64,000 nucleotides of DNA from Linyphia triangularis (GCA_963978545.1 OZ021722.1:8275401-8339400), one strand, 5' to 3'. Counted from the stretch's first letter, positions 35,885 to 48,903 are shown. Notes: generated by a model from the sequence alone, not told the origin. A program made the numbers and translations.

Positions 35885-36145
35885 CGATGACAGCTAATCA
35901 GGCCAGGACTTACAGCTTAACATGGATTCCGAACCACAACAAACATCAGTGCCTAACCCGGGTTGATTCAAACCAGGCACCTGTGGCATGCGAGACCAGA
36001 GCGTTAACCCCACAGCACAATAACGGTTAATCAGGCCGGGACCTACAACTTAACTTGGATTCCGAACCATAATGAACACCCATGCCGAACCTGGCACCTG
36101 TGGCATGTGAGACCAGAGCGCTAACCCCACAACCATCAGGAATTT
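35885..36145 (-). mobile_element. SINE-like repeat (family 2), two tandem copies
   Basis: Two head-to-tail units (about 35885-36010 and 36011-36145) share AATCAGGCCRGGACYTACA, TGGATTCCGAACCA, CACCTGTGGCATG and GAGACCAGAGCG. Read on the minus strand they contain GGTTAGCGCTCTGG, like a pol III A box, and GGTTTGAATCAACCC, like a B box, so a tRNA-related SINE is likely. A related copy is at 43555-43700. Confidence 0.55.
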
Positions 36146-36478
36146 TAATTATTAAATTAACAGTTTGGCGGAATGGAAGATTTCATTGTTTTCTTTTGTA
36201 GTAAGTTAGAAATGATAAACATAATCCTGAAAAAAGTAAAAAGCAGGGTTGATATGTTTTTTTTCTCAAAAAAACCAATTGGTATTTTTAAAGAATAATT
36301 TTAAATTGTATTTTTATATATTTACTATTAGATATATCAAATTACTTGATGTTGTAAGTTACAGAACAGTTAGAGAATGATGATGAATGCAAGGAAATGA
36401 TATAAAAAAATTAAATTCTGATGTATTGAAGGAAGTTTAAATAATTTTGATTGCAAAAACAACTACAGTGATTCTTAA

Positions 36479-36732
36479 CCCATTGACGGTCATGCACGTA
36501 TATATACGTCTTAGGATCCCCAGTTTTTCTAGCAATACACAACATTTTTAAGTTTATAAATAAAAGTTAAAATAAGATATATTTTAGATATTTTTATTAG
36601 GATAATAGTCTATAACCTATCTAAAACCAATTAAATAAAAAAAATTATGTATTTGAATCAAAAATATAATTTAAAAATTATTGCAGGGAAAACACCTTGG
36701 GAATTTTGCCCATTCCCATGACCGTCAGTGGG
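36479..36732. mobile_element. piggyBac-like MITE
   Basis: A 254-bp element flanked by TTAA on both sides (36475-36478, 36733-36736), with inverted ends CCCATTGACGGTCATG and CATGACCGTCAGTGGG. TTAA targets plus CCC-starting ends and a subterminal ACGTATATATACGT palindrome match piggyBac-type MITEs. No coding. Confidence 0.88.
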
Positions 36733-36736
36733 TTAA

Positions 36737-38200
36737 TAGTGTTTTCTTTCCTTTTGGAGTGCCACAATTGTTGCATAACTGACAGGTTATAGAAAAAGCG
36801 GCAAAACTTGTTTTTTTATTCAAAATATTAAATCCAAAATTTGTTTTAAATGAAATAAAGAAAAAAGAATTTAGTTTTCTTTCTATTTTTTAAGAAAATA
36901 ATTCACTAAATGAAATATCTACACTCGGTACTAAAACATGATTGAGTGATGTTTTTGTAAATGAAAAATTATATGAATAATACTATCTATTTTATCTAGT
37001 CTATTTTTAAATAAATCTTGCATTGAAAGACTATTGAACAATAAGTTTTTAAATTAATGTAATAGATAGGTTAATGTTTTATGATTATTCAAAATTATTT
37101 AACTTAAATTATAGTCTGCAATTTAAATTTGTTTTTAAAATAAAGATTTTGTGTTTTAACAACTTATTTCTAAATCTTAAAAATATCGTTTTGAATAATT
37201 TATCACCATTACTGAGGAATCTAAGAGCAACATTCCATGTATTATGTAGTAAACAATTACCATTGTATTATACTGTATACATTGAATTTAAAAACTAGTA
37301 TCTCAAAATATTTAAATTATAATTTGAATGTCCACATAAGTAACAATTGTTTATTTACTTAGTTCAGACTTATTTTCTTTCAAAAGGAATATTATTATAT
37401 AGTTATTTGAACAGTAATTATTCTAGTTAATTTCAAATTTTATTTTAAAATATTTTTTAAAACGGTTCAAACCAAAAAGAACCTGGTATAAACCCAAAAA
37501 ATATTTTTTCTAAAAATGGTTTATTTGGGTTTTTTCCAACCCTGGTAAAAAGTATAGGTAAACAAGCAATTTATTTTACCCTTTTAATTTCTTTCATTTT
37601 CAACTTGCCCAATTGAAATCTTTTGTGACTACATAATATACTTTTTATTCCTTTATAAGTAATTTATTAGTTCAATTTAAAATTTGAAGTATGTTTTAAG
37701 TAAACTAAAATTGAAAGCATTCCAGACAGAATTTTGCCATGTTTTATTTATAATCTGTTGTTATTGCTTATTAGTTGAATGGGGACCTTGAAAATCATGT
37801 ATATTCTGTTTCAATTTGATTAATTTTTTACTATTCTTTGGTATCTAATTTAAATAAAATAAGAAATTACTCGGAACCCTAATATGCACCCAACTTTTTA
37901 CTGAATGTTAGTATGGATGCTTTTCTACCATGGTTGGGTCAAGAACATTTTTAGATTGTCTTTTTGTATTGATTTAGTGATTTAAAATTTCTTTAATAAA
38001 TAATAATAACTAATAAGTCCTTAAGCTTGCTTCCTTTTTTAACGTTCTTGTTTTAGTTGTTGAGACATTTCCATTGTAAAACTCCAAGCGAGCTGATAAA
38101 ATCTATTCAGATGTAGCTGTGTCCCAGAAGAGAGAAATTTTGATTGTACACAATAAACATAATTTTTATTTACAAATTTTGTTATGCTTTAATTTGTTGA
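36737..38200. other. AT-rich interior of the 7.25-kb element
   Basis: No gene recognised. The ORF at 37074-37298 is AT-driven. The region contains no further repeat I can define. Confidence 0.4.
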
Positions 38201-38880
38201 CAGAAAATTTTTTGCAGGTAAAACTATGTATTGAATAAATTTTCACACTTCTTTTAAAATATCTGAATGGATGTGATTTTCATTAAATTTATTTATTTTA
38301 TTTTAATATTCATTGAATTGAGTTTAAGAGCTGAAAACTATTTCCATAAGGTATTTTCATTTATTTAGGTGGTGAACTTGTTTACCAAGATTTTTCAAGA
38401 GTATTTAGTTAACAAATTTTGTGTTTCAATTCTTACTAAGAAAAACTTTTTTTTCAGGTGAAACCATATAATTAAGATACATTTTACAAACTTATATTTA
38501 AATACAATAGTGGATGCAGTTTTAAATAAAATCTACTTTGATTTATTGTTATATCATCGTTTATGAAATTTGCTTAACATAAAAATTCAAGGATAAAAAA
38601 TTAAGTAGATTTTACTTATTGAAAATTTTTTCATAAGAGTGAATTTTATTTATAAGTTGTTTGTAAATTTTTTCATAGGTTATTTAGCCTACAAATTTTA
38701 GATTTGAATTCTTTCAAATAAAACTTTTTTTCTGGGTGGAGCCATGTATTCAAGATGAAATTAATTCAAGTGCATTTCTTCACACTTAAAAATACTGTAG
38801 TAGATGTGAGTTTAAATACAAACATTGGTTCAATTTAGTATGAAAAGAATTTTTAATTATTTAGATTCCATAATTGTTTT
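38200..38880 (+). repeat. ~240-275-bp tandem repeat, three copies
   Basis: Units anchored on GGTAAAACTATGTATT (38217), GGTGAAACCATATAATT (38458) and GGTGGAGCCATGTATTC (38734), each followed by AAGATRMAWTT and an ACACTT/ACAAACTT phrase. Diverged. It lies near the right end of the 7.25-kb element, roughly mirroring the tandem block near its left end. Confidence 0.65.
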
Positions 38881-39487
38881 CATTTTTCTAGGTTATTTTA
38901 TGGGGGTATTTAGAAATTGGCTCAAAAGCCATCTATGTGCCGAGAAACTTTCGGGAAGTGAAATTTCTTAGTGTAATTTTGATATATAAAGATGTATTAG
39001 GAAGCAAATATAACTCCCAATGATTAAATTAGATTTCTTAACTGAAAATAAATAAAATCCATGCACGATAACCCTGTACGATACGGCAGGTTGGTTGACC
39101 TTGAAACCTCCCTACTGCTTCCGATATCGCTCCCTGGCAGTTCCCCGTGGTGACCTCCTAGGGAAGAATGAGGGAGCCTGGTGTCCTCCCTAGGCGGGGG
39201 GCGGGAAGATTTTGAGCGCTCCTGGGGAGGAAGGCCTTTAGCATGAGGGGGAGCCATGGGACTTCCGTGGGATGTCTGTGTGCTATATGGGAGTAAGAGA
39301 GCTCTTTAAGCATTGCTATATATTATTAATTGCATGTGGTTTACCTATAGTATAACATTTGTACTTGTCAAAACATACATTTAAACCGATACGATTTATT
39401 TTATTTTTAATTTTCGCTTTAACCGAGTTTTTCGGTTATCCGAGTTGGTCTTGGTCCACATTAACTCGGATAAGCAGGTCTCTACTA

Positions 39488-39577
39488 TAAAAATAATTTC
39501 TAAATAATTAATCGAAATCATCTTATGAAATTCTGAAATAAACATATCGAATTTATAGAAAATTTCTTTTTAAGATT

Positions 39578-39608
<31 letters not shown>

Positions 39609-40426
39609 TCTTGGATACTCTTAGGACCTTTCTACACGAGCAGTTATACAACAGCGTTTTGACTGTAGAAATGTGTAGTAGGCCATACCAAGTATCTAGC
39701 CGTGTATCCTGAGAAAGAAAAAAAAACTTCTTTATACCCATGTAGTAAAGCGGTATTGGTCAATGTCGGAAACAGTGTTTTGGGAAGATTGACCTGTTCA
39801 TGCCGAACCTCGAGCATCATTCCAAAAATACACGATTTTCTTTTTTATGTCAAAACCGTCACAAAATATATTTTTACCCATCTGTCCTTTCTTATGGCGC
39901 TATATTTCAAATTTAAACTCCTGCATCAGCATTTCAAGACTACCAGTACATTTTACCCAGTACTGGGCGAGATTGGCCAAGATCCGTAAAAACGGTCAAT
40001 CTACAACGGTCTACATTGGGATTTCCCAGTGCCGAGCTAATATTGGACAGCGGAATTGTGCTACTGGGGTAGCTCCTCATCTACCTAAAAAATATACATG
40101 TGGTTTCTAGGACATTGTGTTTTATCCCGATAATGTTAGGACAAGCAAATTTATCCTGATCGTGTGAAGATAGATCAAAACTTCCCTATCCAAACAATTA
40201 CTATATCCATTCACGCTTTGGATTAGGTGATTTAGAAATCACGGTAGAATCAATGCAATATCTTTAATTTAAAAATCATTATATGTTTAGATATGTATGT
40301 CCATTCAAATGCTGAAAGCTTGAGTAATGATGGAACTGGTTTCTTGATTTAAATACACTTAGCACTTAGATAACACGCATCTATAAAAAAAAATATGTGG
40401 TCCCGGTATACTCAAATGCAAATTGA
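39488..40426. other. Anonymous DNA
   Basis: A (TA)n tract at about 39580-39608. The ORFs at 39702-40110 have no recognised product. No left terminus for the Tigger element that follows could be identified. Confidence 0.4.
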
Positions 40427-41371
<945 letters not shown>

Positions 41372-41460
41372 TCAAGAACGATGGCTGCAGACACACCAAA
41401 CGGCACGGCTACACGCCCCTTTTTGATGAATGTCTAAAGGGGACAAAATGCACTGAAATC

Positions 41461-41554
41461 TTAAGGAGGGTGGAATTTGTAAGGGGTTGGAAAAAACTGT
41501 CACCTTAATTAGGACAGCTACTTCTCCCCCTTACAAATCCCACATTCCTTTAAA
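41461..41554. repeat. Short foldback in the Tigger 5' region
   Basis: TTAAGGAGGGTGGAATTTG... and ...CAAATCCCACATTCCTTTAA are imperfect inverted repeats about 94 bp end to end, lying between the transposase start and the element's right terminus. Likely a small MITE or a subterminal structure. Confidence 0.5.
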
Positions 41555-41844
41555 ATGTGAAACGTTTCTAAAAATTTCTAATGCATTTGTAAGTTTGAAG
41601 GTCACACATGCCTGACCCCAACTTTGAACACGAACAGCTGCGAGAGTCTATAACGTACCGGTATGCTCGACCTTGAAAACCAGTCTCAATTTTGGCAGCT
41701 ATTTTTCATTCTGATGAAAGGAAAACATATTTTTTGCCTGCACAAATAGTTCGCTGTATCGGGATTTTAAAAAATCGATTATTTCATTATATTTAGATTC
41801 ACTTAACATTGTTTTAATTGCTTTTCGGATGGGGACTTCTATAA

Positions 41845-41899
41845 CTTTCATAATAACGGGATTTTTCATTGTATCGGTATTCGTTGTAACGGGAACTTA

Positions 41900-41902
<3 letters not shown>
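41845..41902 (-). mobile_element. Right terminus of the Tigger element
   Basis: Sequence ending AACGGGAACTTACTG|TA. Its complement CAGTAAGTTCCCGTTACAAC has the CAGTA start and TA target of Tigger/pogo elements and lies upstream of the transposase, as expected. A (TA)n microsatellite (41903-41931) follows, so the TSD itself is obscured. No matching left end was found. Confidence 0.65.
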
Positions 41903-41934
<32 letters not shown>

Positions 41935-42269
41935 AACATTTTACAATTCATTTTATTTTTTGATCGATAAAAATATTTTTTCACGGTAATTACATAATGT
42001 GTAATACTAAATGAAAGAAAGGTTCAGGTGCGAAGATCTATTTTTTTATTTTATTGGATATCTCCTACGGCACGTGGCCAATACAGCACCGAATCATCAC
42101 AGTAAACATATCTACTAAGAATAGTTTGAGTATCAAGGGTAGAACACTTTCTGGGGTGTGTTTCAAAGGGAAACTTCCACCTTTGTGTCTCGAATGAGAG
42201 AAAACTTGAATCGTAAATCTGAAAACAGAGAAGTTGGTTGGACGATTGGTTTGTAAGCTCAATGACGTA

Positions 42270-43546
42270 CCGTAAAATGGGGTGAATCGGAACACTTTTC
42301 AACTTTCAAAGTAATAATCGGTTGTAATAAGATCGTTAAGGAACATATTTTTGACATAGAAACTTGGGTCTTATCTTCTTCTTTGAGAATCAACCCAAAA
42401 ATTTTTGTAAAAACTAGGACTTTAATTTATTTTGAATTTTTTCATGGTGTTCCGATTCACCCCTCAGAAAGGGGTGAATTGGAATACTCGTTACAATTTA
42501 TTTCTAATCATATTTAAATGTTTACAGGGTGGCAAAAAACAAATAATAATGCATTGTGGTAAATAGGAACACAAAATTATCATAAAAAAATCATTTAATA
42601 TGACGGATAAAATTTGTGTTTGTCAATTATTGTCAAAACAAATCATATGTTTGAAAGTGTATCAACTCTTGTATAACTCTCCTATAACTCATCCAAATAG
42701 TCATTAAAATTAAAAATACTTTTTAATCTACTTTATGTTTGCGTGTCGTAGGACTGCAAATTCTTTAAAATATCTTGAGAAAGGAGAAAAGCATCCTCAT
42801 TTGTTTCAGAAAATCTCTTCGTTCATGGGCGCTTTTTGTAAAACACACTTATATAGCAATAATCTTGTGGGTGTAAAACTCTGCTCACATAGAGTCTTCA
42901 TACATTTTTCCATATAACTTAAGGATAACGAAGTCATTTAGAGAAAAAACCACTGGAACAATCGGGTTTTCTGCCATGCGGAAACAAGGCTCCTCTTCTG
43001 ACATTTATTCAAGCCTGCAATCTTGATTACTGTCTTGAAGGGTGTAATTAGACTTTTATTCAGTCGTTGAATTTTGTGTGGAACATATTCTTGCCAAAAA
43101 CAGCTTTTTAATATCACTTTTCAAGTGTTCCGATTCACCCCGCAAATCTCAAAATCAAGACGAGGCAAAACATAAAAATTCGTAAAATAAAAAGTTTTTA
43201 AAACCAAGTTAAATTAAGTATGACATGCTGTTGTGGATGTTTATACTTATCTAAAAATATATTAGTTAAGTCTATAACTGGTACATGTTATTAATTACGG
43301 GATAAGTTTTGGAGAGGTTAAAACTCATTGGATTGTATGAACGCTGTTTAAGAATTTTTTTTAAAAAAAAGGACAGTGTTGAAAGCCCCACGAAACATGT
43401 TTCAAGATTAAAAGCATGTTAACCAAATGAAAAATATATATATAATTAATAAAACTGCTTTATTTGTGTAAAATAATAATTTCTTTGTAATTTCATGAAG
43501 TTTCGTTCCGATTCACCCCGCTGTTCCTATTCACCCCATTTTAAGG
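42270..43546. mobile_element. TA-flanked element with repeated GGGGTGAATCGGAACA
   Basis: Ends CCGTAAAATGGGGTGAATCG and CACCCCATTTTAAGG, flanked by TA (42268-42269, 43547-43548). The phrase GGGGTGAATCGGAACA or its complement recurs at both ends and inside near 42283, 42450-42490 (as a palindrome around CAGA), 43122 and 43505-43535. Length 1277 bp, within the Tc1/mariner range, but no DDE motif could be read on either strand. Short ORFs (42735-42917) are unrecognised. Confidence 0.75.
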
Positions 43547-43554
43547 TACTTTTT

Positions 43555-43700
43555 GGACAATGACATCTGATCAGGCTCTAATTTACAGCTAAACGCGGAT
43601 ATAGACAAAAAACGACCCCAGTGCCTAACAGGATTCAAATCCGGCACCTTCCGCATGCTAAAAACAGTCAGGAGAGCAGTGATTGTAGAGCGTTGAAGCC
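43555..43700 (-). mobile_element. SINE-like repeat (family 2), single copy
   Basis: Shares TGATCAGGCTCTAATTTACA, CAGTGCCTAACAGG and ATTCAAATCCGGCACC with 35885-36145. The minus strand has GGATTTGAATCC, a fair pol III B box. It begins just after the TA-flanked element. Confidence 0.5.
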
Positions 43701-44655
43701 TGAATATTACTCAATACCTTTGGGCTGTTATATGAGCATTCTTCCTCTGAAATTGAATTCAAAATCATGTATATATTTTATCAAAAAAGCATCTAACCTT
43801 CGGAAAAAACCTCTCTTCTTTAATTCCAACATTTACCAGTAGGGAAAGAAAATTATTTCGGTTCATATATTATTTACAAGTTGGGAAAGTAAGACTTTTT
43901 CAAACGTTAGCCAAGAAATGACAGCATATGTCAAGAGAGATATTTTGTAGATTGGCGGTTTCTTCCGCAGATTTTGCACTCTAGACAAAGCGCAATGTGC
44001 AAAGTTGGATCCCAGTTGCCTCTGTTTATGAAATTATTAAACTATAAAAATAAAATGTCCCCTCCCTTTTCTAACTTGAACAGTAGTTCAGACAAGTGCT
44101 CATCCAAAATAATTGTGTTATGAAATAAAATTGTGGCATCAATCTTACCGAGTTCATATCAGAAAATACAGGAACTGAGTTTGATGGTATTTGAGCATTT
44201 TGAAAAGGTATAATCTGCATAGTAAGTAAAGATACTATTCTATATAATATTAAGTATAAATAAAAAATTGGATGAAAATTATTTTTGTATATACTTAATA
44301 TACAAAAATAAAGTTTCATCCAATTTTAACTCTCATCCTCTCATTTTTTCCTTTTGACGTTTTTGCAGTATATTAAATTTCATTCCAATAAATTAATATT
44401 AACTTGTGCTGCAAAGAGTATGGAATTGTTAAAAACTGTAAAAATCGAAATTATTTGAAAAAATTTAATTTCTTCGGATTTCACGCCTCTTAAACACGTG
44501 GTTAAGTCCATTTAACAAGTTCAAATGTATATCCGAAACATTTGGTAATGTTAAAACAAAAGCCTGATTAGGTTGGTTTTTTATGGCACAAGAGCCAATA
44601 CTGACTATGCTGTATCAAGACTGATTAGGCGTTGTTTCATTTTACAAGATTAGGG
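43701..44655. other. Anonymous DNA
   Basis: Nothing recognised. A pair of inverted phrases, TTGGATGAAAATTATTTTTG near 44270 and AAAGTTTCATCCAATTTT near 44310, makes a weak hairpin. Confidence 0.4.
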
Positions 44656-44835
44656 GACCGACCAAACGGTGTATTGGTTAGCGTGCTAGCTTCTAGACCG
44701 CGAGGTTGCGGGTTCCGAGTCCCGTGTTTGGTATGGGTGTTTGTAAATGTATGTTGGCTTGTCTAATGACGAATGGTTCGGCGCATTATAGCCCTCGTGT
44801 TGCTGACAGCGCCAGATAATCTGAAAACAACCAAC
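44656..44835 (+). mobile_element. tRNA-derived SINE (family 1), copy 1
   Basis: About 180 bp. The tRNA-like head has GTATTGGTTAGCGTGCTAG (A-box region) and GGGTTCCGAGTCCC (B box with one extra base; consensus in other copies GGTTCGAGTCC). The body is GTATGTTGGCTTGTCTAATG, GGCGCATTATAGCCCTCGTG and CCAGATAATCTGAAAACAAC. TSD AAGATTAGGG on both sides (44646-44655, 44836-44845) shows retroposition. No poly(A); the 3' end is AACCAAC, probably the LINE-recognised tail. Confidence 0.9.
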
Positions 44836-46036
44836 AAGATTAGGGTTGCAGCAATTTCTCTCTATCATGATGGTAACCCCAACTGTACCTGGAATTTAAC
44901 TTAATGCTCTTAATTTACTTATATATTTTCTCACTAACTTATATCACATTACACGCATAAAGATGTATGAGCAATTAATTTGTTTAAAAAAAAAGAGGCG
45001 GTAAGAAGTACCAGCTCTCCAAAAATACTGGTACGCCATATTGTCTCCTGTTCAAGATAAAAATAAAATCTGGATATACATATATACTATCTATTTTCTT
45101 GATTAGGTAAAATTATCGTTATAGACAGGTATACATACAAGGTGATTATCGTTGTGGTCGAGCTCAAAATACATCGAGTGAATATGAATTTTGACAGGAC
45201 TAAAGAAAATATCAATATATGCAGGTTAATTGTTATAGACAGTACTGCTAAACAGAAGTTTTCCTTTATTGGCTCTTTACTTCTTCGAATCTTAAATCAT
45301 GTTTTGTAGCTTTGATGGCCACCAGAATCGTCATTCATAATATTAATTATATTTTTAACGAGTTATAAACAAATATTTTTCTTGCTTTTATGTTGCTGAG
45401 ACTGAGAATGAAATTCAGAACTGAAATGAAACATTTTGGTTGAACAAATAGATTTTACTATTCACCTGGCAAGTGCAAGGCCTTAGGTTGTCTTATTATG
45501 TTTACTGTTTAGTTGAGAGTCAACATTTGTCAATAATAATATTATGCAGAATTCGATGAATTTCTGATAAGGCTATCATGCTTGGGCTGCTCGTTACACT
45601 TGTGGCAGTTTATTATCAAACACTTCATAACACCAGTTCATATATGTAATGACCTGGCATGCAGACGCACCTGGCCGTCAGGTAAAACTTTCGACTGTGA
45701 AGTAGGTGCAATCTGGACATTTTATTTGTGCCGAATTTGAATTTATTGTTGTCATTCATTTTTCCAAACTTTATGGGGTGCTGCTGTCAAAGTATTCTTT
45801 GCTCTTGTTTCTTTTTGCGATGTTACTAGTGATGGAAAATTAAAAGTAGTTTTATTGAATTAATCGTGTACCGGTAAGTTGACGTTGCAATTCTGTCATT
45901 TCTTACAATTTGTATACGTGTTTTGTCCTGGAATGTAGCCGGCTTTCTATTGGTTTCATATCGAAACTTGCATTTGAGAAGCCTGTCATTTTAAACTTTT
46001 TAAAACAAATATAGTCATTTTTCCCCACTTAAAATA
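44836..46036. other. Anonymous DNA
   Basis: No gene or repeat family recognised between the first two SINEs. Confidence 0.4.
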
Positions 46037-46214
46037 GCCGACCAAACGGTACATTGGTTAGCGTGCTAGCTTCTAGACCACGAGGTTGCGGGTTCGAGTC
46101 CCGTATTAGGCATGGGTGTTTGTAAATGTATGTTGGCTTGTCTAATGAAGAATGTTTGGGCGCATTATAGCCCTCGTGTTGCTGATGGTGCCAGATAATC
46201 TGAAAACAACCAAC
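46037..46214 (+). mobile_element. tRNA-derived SINE (family 1), copy 2
   Basis: Full-length, B box GGTTCGAGTCC intact. TSD CCACTTAAAATA / CCACTTAAACTA (one mismatch) at 46025-46036 and 46215-46226. Confidence 0.92.
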
Positions 46215-46559
46215 CCACTTAAACTATCTATTTTGCTTTTTAATCGCCGATCTTTGTTATGTTAGAAGTTACTTTCGTCTCTCAATTTTTGTTGTAAAAC
46301 CAAGCTAACAAAATGTGACGGAGGATTCCCAAATCTGATTAGATGGTAATTTGCCCCTTGTTGTCTGGTGATGAGTTTTATCAATTAAACTAAACATTTG
46401 CGATGCTACTTCTTAAACTCTTCGTATTTGTTTAGACGATGAATAGCCGCAACTTTGATTGAAAATCTCCAAAATAAATGTATGGGGAGAGAATGCACGC
46501 ACGCATTTCTGTCATCCTCATTCTAACCCCAGTAGTGAACTCAAATTATGTCTTCTTAA

Positions 46560-47188
46560 GAGTGGCCACAAAATTCAGGAAAAAAGTTCCCTGATAATTT
46601 CCCGATTTCCCTGTTAGATTTCTAAAAAATTCCCTGATATCCCGGTAAACTTTTTTTAAAAGTTCCCCAACGGTTCCAGATGTGTAGGCACCCTGATTAA
46701 GTAGAACATGTATGGTTGATTTGTTAGATTTTAATAGAGCAAAGGCTACTCGTGGGCTATACTTCACCAACAGAACATGTATGCTAGAGGGATAACATAC
46801 AATTTTTTTAAAAAATAGTGTTTGTGGTAATGAAAAGTTTAAATTATTCCGTAACATTACACTTCTAACGATTACCACCACAATTTTCCGGGAAAATGGC
46901 ACCAAAATATGGATGAACGGAGAAACGTATTTCAAAACAATAGATGATAGCAAATTTCCCTGACATTTCCCGCCGACCAAACGGTATAGTGGTTAGCGTG
47001 CTAGCTTCTAGACCGCGAGGTTGCGGGTTCCGAGTCCCGTGTTAGGCATGGGTGTTTGTAAATGTATGTTGGCTTGTCTAATGACGAATGCTTCGGCGCA
47101 TTATAGCCCTCGTGTTGCTGACGGCGCCAGATAATCTGAAAACAACCAACCCTGACATTTCCCTGATTTCCAGGGTATGTTGCCACTC
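46560..47188 (-). mobile_element. Family B MITE, copy 5, split by a SINE
   Basis: Ends GAGTGGCCAC and GTTGCCACTC with family B interior in reverse orientation. The flanks TCTTCTTAA and TTTTCTTAA look like a diverged TSD of hAT size. A SINE lies within it. The 144-aa ORF on the minus strand (46546-46980) runs through the repeat and is not a gene. Confidence 0.75.
46972..47149 (+). mobile_element. tRNA-derived SINE (family 1), copy 3, nested in family B
   Basis: Full-length copy flanked by the exact 14-bp TSD CCCTGACATTTCCC (46958-46971, 47150-47163), which is family B sequence. This sets the order: family B first, SINE later. Confidence 0.95.
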
Positions 47189-48360
47189 TTTTCTTAAAGC
47201 CCCTTTGTAAGTGGGGTTTTGCTATTCTTCAATAATATCGTCAGTCGATTGTTTATACATTCCAATGAAGTGACATACAGTGAGAGAACGAATTGCAGTA
47301 GAAGCAGGACACGAACTTGAGGCTCATGGCAGCACAGGTTAATCACTTTTAATTTGAAAAAAATGACCATAATAATCTTTTTATGGCCGAAAGGGAAAAA
47401 ATTGGGTACAAGAAATAAAAACCACATCCAGTACTACCCTAGGCATTAAGCATACTGTGACACCCACATGAGGTTGAGGAAACATTTCAGTGTATTGTTT
47501 AGTTCTGTTGCAAGTTTTGCAGCTCAAAACCATTTCATTACATAAGATAGTCTTATAATTAGTCATAACACAACATCAATAGTACAATTTCAATAGATAT
47601 AGTAGGACATTAGTTTACAGTAAATAACAGCCGACAAATATGCTCGTATAACAGAATATTTAAACAAACTCCTCTTCCAAGCTAGCACACCAACAAGTCA
47701 ATATTTACATCTGCAATACAGCAAAAGCATTTACAACAAAAGAGTGTGCTTCGTCAATTGCTGATAAGCTTTTACATTTGTTATACTATCATGATCTTTA
47801 CACGAATGTTTGCAATTAAAATAATCTTACAAATATTCTCTATGAATACATACAATTGCTGAAAATGATTAATTAATTTTCTAAAGATAAATATTGTAAT
47901 TGTGATGTATAATATCAAATAGAATATAGAAATCTAGAAAATATATGTTTATTAAGAAACAACTAAAGAAAAAGAAATCTTGCTTTAGACGAAACATGAG
48001 CGTATACACGTTGCACTAAGGGCAAAATGGCGTAAAATATCCTAATGCCTGTTCGAAACATTTCCTGTTCGGTTTTTATGTGGAATATTTTATGTCCCAT
48101 GAATCTTATCATGCAATAACTAGAATAAAAATCACTTCTTTTTTAAACACACTATCTTGCTGAAGAGAAAACTATATTGACACTGAATTACAATCGCATC
48201 GACGCATCCCATGGCACTTTCCAGGTTTCTAAATGAATATTCACAGAGACAACAACATTTGTGATCGCGGGTTTGAGAGAGAGGTTGTCCAAGTGAGGTG
48301 GGGTCCAAGCCAAGGTGATCCACGATGGTCTACCAGTGGGAGGTGGCAAATACCACCCCT
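47189..48360. other. Anonymous DNA
   Basis: No supported gene. Short ORFs on the minus strand (47194-47566, 48132-48323) have no recognised product. Confidence 0.4.
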
Positions 48361-48897
48361 GCTATTATAAAGATAAGTGTCCAAAGGCGAGAAAACTCTC
48401 GCGAGTTGGAAGCAAAGCGTCTTCCCGTCCTTACAAGTGCCCTAGCGGAAATTTTTAGCTTCTCGCAGCAATACTCGTTCGGTCGGGAAATAAGGACACA
48501 CCTTTTGCAATTTTTCTCTCTCGGTTCCAAGGATCTGGAAATACTTGCAAGCCTCGTGCGATATTTTGTACCGCGTGTTTGACTTGACTCTGTGTATGAT
48601 TGCTGTAATTGACTATTCTCCTTCTGCTGGTACATTTGGAGCCGTGAGGCTACATTTCAATTGTTGGAGCTGTTCGTTCAATTATTGGAGCTGGACGTTA
48701 GCTGCCCCGAAATTAAATAAAATGCACAATCTGCGTTCGCAATTCACAGGCACAGTTAAAATTAGTTGAAAAATAAAAAAAAGAGCTGAACTGGTACGGA
48801 CAGTATTTATGTCCCACGCTGGCTGTTCTTTTCCGCTCTATCCTTCTTGGTTCCTTTCGTAACACCGAACGAATCGATGAATTCGAACGAAATCCAG
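48361..48897 (+). promoter_or_regulatory. Candidate promoter and first exon ending at a consensus donor
   Basis: TATAAAGATAAG at 48366 is a TATA-like box. About 500 bp of distinctly GC-richer, CpG-containing DNA follows and ends at ATCCAG|GTAAGT (GT at 48898-48899). The last ATG before the donor (48877) opens MNSNEIQ in frame to the splice site, so the exon could carry a short coding start, or be 5' UTR only. An AATAAA at 48716 and overlapping ORFs (48325-48582 +, 48330-48635 -) complicate the picture. No downstream exon was identified. Confidence 0.4.
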
Positions 48898-48903
48898 GTA
48901 AGT

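Larger units (their letters stand above)
32040..39291. mobile_element. 7.25-kb element with palindromic subterminal arrays
   Basis: Ends CCCATATAGCACACA and its complement TGTGTGCTATATGGG (the right copy reads TGTCTGTGTGCTATATGGG). Just inside, 32055-32265 has about ten variants of TCCYWGGGA (for example TCCTAGGGA, CCCAGGGA, CCTTGGGA) and 39100-39265 has at least four. Left flank TTAAG and right flank AGTAA may be a decayed TTAA target. No transposase was found. The interior holds two tandem-repeat blocks, a hAT MITE, SINE-like repeats and a piggyBac-like MITE. Superfamily undetermined. Confidence 0.75.
31816..39487. mobile_element. Tigger/pogo-type MITE split by a 7.25-kb insertion
   Basis: Left end TA|CAGTAAAACCCCGATTATCC, right end ...GGATAAGCAGGTCTCTACT followed by a TA, both with the TTATCCGA / TCGGATAA phrases of Tigger-type termini. 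The left part is 31816-32039 and the right part 39292-39487, about 420 bp when closed up, with ACTTTAACCGAG / GCTTTAACCGAG in both halves. Non-autonomous. The last bases of the right end are degraded. Confidence 0.75.

Noticed and set aside
32040..39291. piggyBac or Kolobok assignment from TTAA-like flanks
   Set aside because: Flanks read TTAAG and AGTAA, one base off the ends and not identical; insufficient to name a superfamily.
46546..46980. 144-aa minus-strand ORF
   Set aside because: Lies across the family B MITE copy 5; phrases are the repeat's own sequence.
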